Shown here piece after piece: positions 23,141 to 28,849 of a stretch of 28,849 nt of DNA; position 1 is the stretch's first letter, and each line of letters begins with the position of its first letter. The notes below the pieces were generated by a model that had not been told where the DNA came from, did no database searches, and was given only the letters and a program-made list of their open reading frames with translations. The translations under genes were made by a program, and so were the position numbers. The stretch is from positions 1-28,849 of the forward strand of contig JAFWRK010000008.1 in the NCBI GenBank assembly GCA_017519965.1. Reading direction: 5' to 3'. This stretch comes from Bacilli bacterium. GTDB lineage: Bacteria > Bacillota_I > Bacilli_A > RF39 > UBA660.

Positions 23141-23776
23141 ATGAATGTTGATAATATTGAAGTAAATACACAGAGCAGTATTAGAATTAGTTTAGATAAA
23201 GTATTATATTTTGATCCATATAAAATTAATGATGGTATGTATGATGCTGATATTATCTTTATAACTCATAGTCATTATGATCATTTTGATTTAGATTCTA
23301 TTAATAATATTAAGAATGATAATACAATAGTTGTTGCTCCTTTATCAATGAAATATGAAATTGATAAAATACATTTTAAAGATTATATTTATTTAAATCC
23401 TAATGAAGAAGTTATGATAGATAATATTAAAATTAATACTATAAATTCTTATAATGTAGATAAGTCATTTCATCCTAAAGATAATAATTGGTTGGGTTAT
23501 ATTATTTCTTTTAATAATATAAAGTATTATATTGCTGGTGATACTGATAGGACACCAGAAAATGAAAAAGTAAAATGTGATATAGCTTTTATTCCAATAG
23601 GTGGAACTTATACTATGAATGTTGATGAAGCTAGTGAATTAGTTAAAATTATTTGTCCTAAAATTGTAATACCAATTCATTATGGATCTATAGTTGGAAA
23701 TAAAAATGATGGACAAGAATTAATAAATAAATTAAGTACTTTTCCTGTTGAAGTTATTGAAAAGATTAAGTTTTAA
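23141..23776 (+). CDS. Metallo-beta-lactamase-fold hydrolase (UlaG-like)
   Basis: The 211-residue protein has the MBL signature THSHYDHFD (His43, His45, Asp47, His48), a later metal-ligand Asp in IAGDTDRTPE and a final His in IPIHYGSIVG. The compact layout resembles the UlaG/UPF0173 branch rather than beta-lactamases proper, so hydrolysis of a phosphoester or lactone is likelier than drug resistance. Cytosolic. First gene of a probable redox operon: glutathione peroxidase follows 28 bp after, flavodoxin next. In such company it might handle an oxidised thiol or lipid product, but that is inference from context. Confidence 0.85.
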   Translation: MNVDNIEVNTQSSIRISLDKVLYFDPYKINDGMYDADIIFITHSHYDHFDLDSINNIKNDNTIVVAPLSMKYEIDKIHFKDYIYLNPNEEVMIDNIKINTINSYNVDKSFHPKDNNWLGYIISFNNIKYYIAGDTDRTPENEKVKCDIAFIPIGGTYTMNVDEASELVKIICPKIVIPIHYGSIVGNKNDGQELINKLSTFPVEVIEKIKF

Positions 23777-23804
23777 TTATATTTATTATAGGAGGATATT
23801 ATTT

Positions 23805-24344
23805 ATGAGTATATATGATTTAAGTGTAAAAAGTAGAAATAATGAAGATGTTTCATTAGAACAGTTTAGGGGTAAAGTATTAATTATAGTTAATACTGCT
23901 ACTGGTTGTGGGTTTACTCCACAATATGAGGGTTTGGAAAATTTATATAAAAAATATCATGATAAAGGTTTAGAAATATTAGATTTTCCTTGCAATCAAT
24001 TTGGTAATCAAGCTCCAGGTACTGATGATGAAATACATGAATTTTGTTCTTTAAAGTATAATACTTCTTTTGATCAATTTACAAAGATTGATGTTAATGG
24101 TGAAAATGAGTCTCCATTATATACTTATTTAAAAAGCAAAATAGTTGAAGATACAATTGATGGTATGAAAAACAAGATGGCAATGAAAGCTGTTGAAAAA
24201 ATTAGTAAATCCTATAAGAATAAAAATGATATTAAATGGAATTTTACAAAATTTTTAGTTGATAAAGATGGAAATGTAGTTGGAAGATATTCTCCTACAT
24301 ATAAACCTGAAGACATGGAAGATAAGATAAAAGAATTATTATAA
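23805..24344 (+). CDS. Glutathione peroxidase family thiol peroxidase (Cys type)
   Basis: The 179-residue enzyme reduces peroxides. The peroxidatic residue is Cys35 in TATGCGFTPQY (Sec in some relatives, plain Cys here); the catalytic partners are Gln65 in FPCNQFG and Trp144-Asn145 in KWNFTKFL. Cys80 is in the position of the resolving Cys of the thioredoxin-dependent (BsaA-like) branch, so thioredoxin rather than glutathione is the likely reductant. I start at the ATG at 23805 behind AGGAGG; an upstream in-frame extension overlaps the MBL gene. It lies between an MBL-fold hydrolase and a flavodoxin. Confidence 0.92.
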   Translation: MSIYDLSVKSRNNEDVSLEQFRGKVLIIVNTATGCGFTPQYEGLENLYKKYHDKGLEILDFPCNQFGNQAPGTDDEIHEFCSLKYNTSFDQFTKIDVNGENESPLYTYLKSKIVEDTIDGMKNKMAMKAVEKISKSYKNKNDIKWNFTKFLVDKDGNVVGRYSPTYKPEDMEDKIKELL

Positions 24345-24375
24345 TATGGTATTATATATTTAGGAGATGATTACT

Positions 24376-24870
24376 TTGCAAGATAAAAAGAGTTTAATTA
24401 TTTATTTTAGTAGAGCAGATGAAAATTATTCAGTTGGATACATTGCAAAAGGAAATACTGAGTATGTTGCTGAATATGTTAGGGATATTACAAATGCTGA
24501 TATTTTTAAAGTTGAGCCATTGGTTCCTTATGCAAAAGACTATCAAACATGTATTAAAGAAGCTAAGGAAAGAATCGGTAATGCTCCAATAAAAGAAACA
24601 TTATCAGATATTTCTCAATATGAAGTTATATATATTATGACTCCAATATATTGGGGTACATTTGCTCCAGAACTTGAGACAGCTATTAAGGATTTAGATT
24701 TTAGTGGAAAAACAATTAGAATAATTACAACACATGAAGGATCTGGTCTTGGAAATGTTGTTAGTGATATAAAGAGAATATGTGTAGGTGCTAATGTGTT
24801 AGATGATGCAATTGCAATTGTAGGATCACAAGCAAAGAATTCAAAATCAAAAATTGAATCATGGGTTTAA
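24376..24870 (+). CDS. Flavodoxin
   Basis: The 164-residue protein has the flavodoxin fold with a phosphate-binding first loop (IIYFSRADENY, extended relative to short-chain forms, then KGNTEYVAEYV) and TPIYWGTFAPEL and TTHEGSGLGN around the isoalloxazine site. It matches the Flavodoxin_4 type. These carry FMN and shuttle low-potential electrons. I favour a TTG start at 24376: AGGAG (24362-24366) is 9 bp away, whereas the in-frame ATG at 24367 abuts that site. Last gene of the MBL-peroxidase-flavodoxin run, 31 bp after the peroxidase. Confidence 0.88.
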   Translation: MQDKKSLIIYFSRADENYSVGYIAKGNTEYVAEYVRDITNADIFKVEPLVPYAKDYQTCIKEAKERIGNAPIKETLSDISQYEVIYIMTPIYWGTFAPELETAIKDLDFSGKTIRIITTHEGSGLGNVVSDIKRICVGANVLDDAIAIVGSQAKNSKSKIESWV

Positions 24871-24901
24871 TAGTTATTATTAAAAGATATTATTAGAATA
24901 A

Positions 24902-24929
24902 AAAACCTAACTAAATATAGTTAGGTTTT
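24902..24929. terminator. Bidirectional terminator between convergent genes
   Basis: AAAACCTAACT (24902-24912) pairs with AGTTAGGTTTT (24919-24929), loop of 6. The T run is six long on the minus strand and four on the plus, so it serves the minus-strand gene best. Confidence 0.88.
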
Positions 24930-24950
24930 AATATGTTCTTTAATTTGATA

Positions 24951-26228
24951 TTAATTAATAGGTGAATAGATAGTTGTACATTGATTGTTTTCTAATAAGC
25001 ATAAACTTCCACCATCTTCATTTTTACGATAACGATATTCTAAATTCTCATTAACATTTTTACCTTGTACATGTATATAGTAATCATTATCTTTTGTTTC
25101 CCAATTATAAGTTCCAGTTATTTTAGTATTATCTTTAATAATTGATATTTTTCCTTCTTTTATAGTTATTTGTGTTCCATCTTCTCCTTTAAATGTGTTC
25201 TCGAATTCTACTGGTCCACTTGCTATAGTAATAAATGAAACTATTACTAAGATTATTCTTATAATAATAATTACTTTACTCATACTATATCCAAATTTTT
25301 TTATAAGGCTTCTTTTTAATTGTGGAATAAAACTAATAATTGTTAATAACCATAAAAGGATTATTAAAAAACTTTCTCCATTAAAAATAGATCCTAAAAA
25401 CATTATTAATAAGAAGAATATCATTACATAACATAATATATCCCATATTATAGATGTTTTACTTTCGATTCCTACAACTTTATTATTATTTGAAAATGAT
25501 GGATTTACTAATACTTTTGTTCTTCTATTAATATAGTTTTTCTTTTGATTATTTAATTCAGTAATGTAAGAGCTACTTAATTGATATTTAGAATTATTAG
25601 AGTTTCCTAATATAGTATCTATTATCATAATCATAGAGTTTATAATTCTGTTATTTAATTCTTGGTCATTTTCTACAATTGTATCTAAGTATTGATATCC
25701 TTTAAGACAAGCTTCTAGTCTTTCTACATAACCTTTTGATTGTTCTTTATTAAATTTATTATTTTGATAGACATCAACTATAAATTGATAGATTACAAAT
25801 AGGGTAGTTCCTGTTTCAGTAATACTTATATTTATATCTTCTTTTGACATTTTCATTTTTTTCATTAATTCATAAGAAGTTTTCATTGCTTTAATTGTAG
25901 ATGAAATATCAAGATGATTATAGTCAGCCATCATTGCTCGACTTAATCCTCTTCGTAATACAACAATCGGATTATCTGGATCTATTTCTTCAGCTTTACA
26001 ATATATTTTATAAGCTTCTTCATATTCATTATTTTCAAAATAACGATTTCCAAGTTTTAGATAATTTTCTAATGTAGGAGTATCTTTTAATTCTACTTTT
26101 AGTAAATTTTCAACTGCTTCTTCTACTACAATTTCTGTTCCACAATAGGAACATTTTGTAAATTTTAAACTCCTATCTACTTCTATATTTGCTCCACATG
26201 ATGGACATTTAGCTGCTACTAGTTTCAT
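24951..26228 (-). CDS. Zinc-ribbon/TPR-like membrane protein
   Basis: The 425-residue protein begins with a zinc ribbon (Cys8, Cys11, Cys26, Cys29, the same C-x2-C-x14-C-x2-C as in the 12622 gene) and then a TPR-like helical hairpin (about 55-90: YLKLGNRYFENNEYEEAYKIY, A-x-E-x-D-P-x-N-P). A helical region (about 95-245) follows, three to four membrane helices (about 265-345), and a small beta-rich C-terminal domain (about 350-425). ATG behind AAGGGTGAT. Unknown function; combining a zinc ribbon with TPR suggests protein-protein contacts at the membrane. Not linked on the chromosome to the other zinc-ribbon gene, but alike in N-terminal design. Confidence 0.65.
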   Translation of the reverse strand: MKLVAAKCPSCGANIEVDRSLKFTKCSYCGTEIVVEEAVENLLKVELKDTPTLENYLKLGNRYFENNEYEEAYKIYCKAEEIDPDNPIVVLRRGLSRAMMADYNHLDISSTIKAMKTSYELMKKMKMSKEDINISITETGTTLFVIYQFIVDVYQNNKFNKEQSKGYVERLEACLKGYQYLDTIVENDQELNNRIINSMIMIIDTILGNSNNSKYQLSSSYITELNNQKKNYINRRTKVLVNPSFSNNNKVVGIESKTSIIWDILCYVMIFFLLIMFLGSIFNGESFLIILLWLLTIISFIPQLKRSLIKKFGYSMSKVIIIIRIILVIVSFITIASGPVEFENTFKGEDGTQITIKEGKISIIKDNTKITGTYNWETKDNDYYIHVQGKNVNENLEYRYRKNEDGGSLCLLENNQCTTIYSPIN

Positions 26229-26246
26229 ATTATCACCCTTAAAAAA

Positions 26247-26255
26247 ATTATAGCA
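26247..26255 (-). promoter_or_regulatory. Extended -10 promoter of the zinc-ribbon/TPR gene
   Basis: On the minus strand TGCTATAAT, perfect match, with the AAGGGTGA ribosome binding site about 7 bp beyond. A second perfect element, TGTTATAAT, lies further upstream at 26316-26324 on the same strand and could start a longer transcript. Confidence 0.65.
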
Positions 26256-26353
26256 TAGGAAATAAACAAAGTGTATAAAATATAAATTATTGTATGGTAT
26301 ATTTTTTTGTGTCGTATTATAACACTCTTTCTTTTCAATAGTAATTATAATTA

Positions 26354-26362
26354 TGATATAAT
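26354..26362 (+). promoter_or_regulatory. Extended -10 promoter of the 26395 gene
   Basis: TGATATAAT, perfect match to TGnTATAAT, about 20 bp before the GATAGGAG ribosome binding site. Confidence 0.65.
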
Positions 26363-26394
26363 TATGATAATAATACTTATGATAGGAGATAAAT

Positions 26395-26943
26395 ATGAAA
26401 AAGATATTAGATAAACTAAGTCCTTATATTATTTATTTTATGTTATATGCAATGATAGGATGGATTTATGAAGTTTTTTTGGAAGTTGTTGTATATAAAT
26501 GGGGATTTAGTAATAGAGGAGTTCTTTTTGGACCATGGTTACCAGTATATGGATTTGGGTCATTATTATTTATACTTTTAGTTTATCCAATTATTAAAGG
26601 TAAGACTTTTAAGAAAAAATTATTATTAATACCCATAGTTTTTATATTATGTATGTTAAGTGCTACTTTATTAGAATTATTAACTTCTTATTTATGTGAA
26701 TTTTTTATGGGAAGTTGGCCATGGCAAACATATGCTGATTATAAATATAATTTTCAAGCTAGAATTGCTTTATCACCTTCAATAAGATTTGGAATAGGTG
26801 GAGTAGTATTTTTATATTTGTTGCAGCCTTTATTTGAAAAGATAGTTACATTGTTAAATGATAAGAGGAATAAGATAAGTATTATTATAATAACAATACT
26901 TATAGTTGATTTTATTTGTACAATAATTAGTAAATTAATATAA
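26395..26943 (+). CDS. CmpB-type (ABC_trans_CmpB) putative membrane permease
   Basis: The 182-residue protein has about five membrane helices with AMIGWIYEVFLEV, NRGVLFGPWLPVYGFG and ATLLELLTSYLCEFFMGSWPW, the signature stretches of the CmpB-type 'putative ABC transporter permease' family. No ATP-binding partner is nearby, and the family's transport role is not well supported. It is at the short end for the family. Followed 35 bp later by the 26979 gene with a GGAGG site in between, so they may be co-transcribed. Confidence 0.85.
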   Translation: MKKILDKLSPYIIYFMLYAMIGWIYEVFLEVVVYKWGFSNRGVLFGPWLPVYGFGSLLFILLVYPIIKGKTFKKKLLLIPIVFILCMLSATLLELLTSYLCEFFMGSWPWQTYADYKYNFQARIALSPSIRFGIGGVVFLYLLQPLFEKIVTLLNDKRNKISIIIITILIVDFICTIISKLI

Positions 26944-26978
26944 TTAAGTAGATTAAAATATCTATTTGGAGGTTTAAT

Positions 26979-27920
26979 ATGAATAATGATGATAGTTGTT
27001 TTGTGATAACAGATAATAAAAAGAAGATTTCTTTTCTTATTATATTTATTATAATTATAATTGTATTTTTTGTGATAATTGGTTTTAGGAAAATAGTTTA
27101 TGATTATGGTTTTCATTCAACTGATTTAAAAAATGATCAACAAGTTAATGATTATTTAGTTAAATATATGAATGATAAATATAATATCGATGCTACATTA
27201 TCTTTAAAGAAGAAGGAATTAATCTATATTTGTACTTTCCGTATGATAGATGGTAGTTGTATGGACCAAGCTGATAATAAGAATATATATGAATATGAGT
27301 TTGATGGTGTTGATAATAATGGTAATAATTTTGTAATTAATTATACTAATAGTTACATAGGAAAATATAAGAAATATGATTCCAAAATAATAGAAAATTA
27401 TAAAATATATGATGCGAGAAATAATATAGAAGCTGTATTATCTAGGTATTCGAAGAATGTTGATATTTATACTATTATGAATGATGAAGATATTGTTTAT
27501 GATGTTTCTAAAGGTGTTGAAGAATACGCCGATAATTATCTTATTATTAGAATGCTTGTTGATAAAATAGATGTAGATAGTATTGTTGAATTAACTAATG
27601 AAATGGAAGAAATTGATGAAGTTTCAAATATTTTTATAACCTCTGATCAAGAAGTTTATGATAAAATATTGTCTTCTAATAATTCTTCTTGCTCTGATTG
27701 TCAAATTTTTCAAAAGTCAGGATTTGTACATCCTAATATCTTGACTAATAGATTTGGCTATACTTATATGCAAAAAAACTATGACGTATCACACTATTTT
27801 TTAAATGAATTTAAAAAAATAGATTTTGATAACGATTCTATGTACTATTCAATAATATACTATGCGTCAAGTTTTCATATCTATGAAAAGTTACAACAAT
27901 CTGATTTGGAAATAGAGTAG
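26979..27920 (+). CDS. Unknown membrane-anchored extracytoplasmic protein
   Basis: I do not recognise this 313-residue protein. A short cytosolic N-terminus is followed by one strongly hydrophobic helix (about residues 18-38, nearly all Ile, Phe and Val) and an Asp/Asn/Tyr-rich outer region. Residues about 45-125 look like an alpha/beta domain (VNDYLVKYMNDKYNI, then CTFRMIDGSC) reminiscent of small conserved domains in gut Bacillota surface proteins. The later part has CSDCQ (about 247-250) and an aromatic C-terminus. GGAGG precedes the ATG. No transport partner or enzyme motif is visible. Confidence 0.65.
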   Translation: MNNDDSCFVITDNKKKISFLIIFIIIIIVFFVIIGFRKIVYDYGFHSTDLKNDQQVNDYLVKYMNDKYNIDATLSLKKKELIYICTFRMIDGSCMDQADNKNIYEYEFDGVDNNGNNFVINYTNSYIGKYKKYDSKIIENYKIYDARNNIEAVLSRYSKNVDIYTIMNDEDIVYDVSKGVEEYADNYLIIRMLVDKIDVDSIVELTNEMEEIDEVSNIFITSDQEVYDKILSSNNSSCSDCQIFQKSGFVHPNILTNRFGYTYMQKNYDVSHYFLNEFKKIDFDNDSMYYSIIYYASSFHIYEKLQQSDLEIE

Positions 27921-27939
27921 ATGTAAAATCTACTTTTTT
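27914..27939 (+). terminator. Intrinsic terminator upstream of the deaminase gene
   Basis: AGTAGA (27916-27921) pairs with TCTACT (27929-27934), extendable by two outer pairs, loop of 7, T to 27939. The stop codon lies in the stem. Confidence 0.8.
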
Positions 27940-27940
27940 A

Positions 27941-27949
27941 TGTTATAAT
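27941..27949 (+). promoter_or_regulatory. Extended -10 promoter of the deaminase gene
   Basis: TGTTATAAT, perfect match, one base after the terminator T tract. It leaves a leader of about 55 bases with one weak hairpin (27977-27994) that fits no riboswitch class I know. Confidence 0.7.
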
Positions 27950-28011
27950 TTAACCATTATTCAATTGTTTATAACAGTTTAGTCAAGGCTAAATAAAAAT
28001 GAGGTGTAATT

Positions 28012-28521
28012 ATGAATAATGAATTAATTGAAAAATATATGAGGGTGGCAATAGAAGAAGCGATGATTGCAAGAAGTGAAGGTGAAAATCCTTTTGGTGC
28101 TGTATTATTAGATTCAAATAATAATTTTTGTTCTAAGGCACATTCTCAAAGTATAAAGTTATGTGATCCAACTGCTCATGCTGAAGTTTTAGCAATACGA
28201 AAATATTGTGAAGAAAACAATCTAGTATATTTAAAAGACTATACTTTGATATGTTCTGCGGAGCCATGTATAATGTGTTCTGGTGCAATTAAATGGGCTA
28301 AAATTCAAAATATTTATTATTCTGTACCTCAAGAATTATTAAATGAAATCAGTGGAGGAAAAAAGAAACCTTCATGTGAGGGTTTAATTAATAGTGGTTT
28401 TAGTCAAAAAAATATTGTTGGTAATATTTTATTAGATGAAGGGCTTAAAGTATTTGATAATTTTGAATTTACTCCTCAAGATTTAAGAATGCAAGAAATA
28501 AATAATTCTCAGGATATTTAA
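28012..28521 (+). CDS. Cytidine-deaminase-fold nucleoside deaminase (guanine/adenosine type)
   Basis: The 169-residue enzyme has the zinc-deaminase motifs: TAHAE with zinc-binding His56 and catalytic Glu58, and PCIMC with Cys86 and Cys89. NPFGAVLLD and DPTAHAEVLAIR are closest to the guanine deaminase/GuaD branch, which turns guanine into xanthine; tRNA adenosine deaminase (TadA) is the main alternative, since both share the fold. The length (longer than many bacterial TadA) and the C-terminal tail favour the GuaD-like side. ATG behind GAGGTG. The CPBP protease gene starts 21 bp after the stop. Confidence 0.85.
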   Translation: MNNELIEKYMRVAIEEAMIARSEGENPFGAVLLDSNNNFCSKAHSQSIKLCDPTAHAEVLAIRKYCEENNLVYLKDYTLICSAEPCIMCSGAIKWAKIQNIYYSVPQELLNEISGGKKKPSCEGLINSGFSQKNIVGNILLDEGLKVFDNFEFTPQDLRMQEINNSQDI

Positions 28522-28542
28522 TAAATAGGAGGAGTTAATAAA

Positions 28543-28849
28543 ATGGAAAAAGTATTTAAAAAACATGAAACATTAATTACAATAGCATTAATTATTATCT
28601 ATGTAGTAGCAAACTCATATACAATGCAAAACTTTGGTTATACAAGCGTTCAATCAGCAATTATTAATACCATTTTATCGGCAGTAATATTAACTCTAAT
28701 TTTTTTAGTTAAAAGAGTAAAATTCTATGGACTTACAAAGCCTGAAAAATCTAAACAATTCTTATATTTTATCCCGTTAATGATTATTTCATTATTTAAT
28801 TTAAGACGTGGTATACATATTAATAATACAACTAGTGAAATTATATTTC
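28543..28849 (+). CDS. CPBP-family intramembrane metalloprotease (partial, runs off right edge)
   Basis: From an ATG behind AGGAGGAG, 102 codons are open to the edge. The N-terminus MEKVFKKHETLITIALIIIY leads into a membrane helix (about 11-30), a second helix (about 45-60), VKFYGLTKPEKSKQFLYFIP and a third helix. The [FY]-Y-G-L-x-K-P segment and the helix that ends LRRGIHI match N-termini of CPBP (CAAX/Abi) intramembrane proteases; the catalytic EExxxR and HxxxN motifs would lie beyond the edge. It uses TCG, CCG and AGC more than its neighbours, a hint of separate origin on few codons. Confidence 0.7.
   Translation, partial: MEKVFKKHETLITIALIIIYVVANSYTMQNFGYTSVQSAIINTILSAVILTLIFLVKRVKFYGLTKPEKSKQFLYFIPLMIISLFNLRRGIHINNTTSEIIF

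Noticed and set aside
25195..25431. Plus-strand Ile-rich open frame within the zinc-ribbon/TPR gene
   Set aside because: Mirror of the membrane helices on the other strand; no ribosome binding site.
26754..27116. Minus-strand open frame across the 26395 and 26979 genes
   Set aside because: Opposite two supported genes with good ribosome binding sites; product is Asn/Ile/Tyr-rich low complexity.
27950..28011. Purine or preQ1 riboswitch upstream of the deaminase gene
   Set aside because: Only a weak 5-7 pair hairpin is present and none of the conserved riboswitch bases are seen.
1..28849. tRNA, rRNA, CRISPR arrays or attachment sites
   Set aside because: I saw no cloverleaf, no regularly spaced repeats and no duplicated tRNA end; intergenic regions are short and filled by promoters and terminators.

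Overview
The window is very AT-rich (stops are mostly TAA, codons end mostly in A or T) and uses the standard bacterial code: TGA ends several genes and TGG encodes Trp. An sspI-type small acid-soluble spore protein, the rimM-trmD-rplS block, a short signal peptidase I, gram-positive surface proteins and strong GGAGG/GGTGA ribosome binding sites point to a low-GC Bacillota. It is probably an uncultured gut-type lineage with a compact genome that keeps at least one sporulation gene. No tRNA, rRNA, CRISPR array or complete mobile element is visible; one transposase-like N-terminus is cut by the left edge.

Layout. 1-361 (minus): start of a probable IS3-type transposase, then sspI. 466-5980 (plus): housekeeping block with a YgjP-type metalloprotease, a SpoU/TrmH methyltransferase, rimM, trmD, a small unknown protein, a Lys-rich two-membrane-segment protein resembling DUF5305, rplS with a probable leader, and lepB. 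6004-8684: two tandem paralogous GT-C-like membrane proteins. 8755-11766: a giant pilin-like protein with Ig-like modules and a Cys-rich C-terminus, followed by its membrane-anchored partner. 11815-12531: sirtuin. 12622-14836: a double zinc-ribbon membrane protein overlapping a TPM-domain protein with a poly-Gly tail. 14915-16304: small anchored protein and an acyltransferase-3 protein. 16316-17857 (minus): large membrane protein resembling DUF6020, divergent from a secreted, membrane-anchored surface protein (18035-19738). 19800-21971: YjbR-EVE fusion, Tag glycosylase, small multidrug-export-type protein. 21976-22281: DUF4406-like protein. 22325-23055 (minus): two-gene unit with a DUF1292 protein. 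23141-24870: MBL-fold hydrolase, glutathione peroxidase, flavodoxin. 24951-26228 (minus): zinc-ribbon/TPR membrane protein. 26395-28849: CmpB-type membrane protein, unknown anchored protein, nucleoside deaminase, and the start of a CPBP protease.

The window is dense: intergenic gaps are mostly under 180 bp and there is no gene-free stretch over 300 bp. Almost every recognisable promoter is an extended -10 element (TGnTATAAT). In four places its T is the last base of the poly-T tract of the preceding terminator, so terminator and promoter form one compact module. Much of the accessory content concerns the cell surface: pilin-like fibre, GT-C enzymes, acyltransferase, surface protein and signal peptidase. 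The strongest candidates for new biology are the pilin-like giant with its partner, the zinc-ribbon/TPM pair, the YjbR-EVE/Tag pair, and the terminator-promoter architecture.
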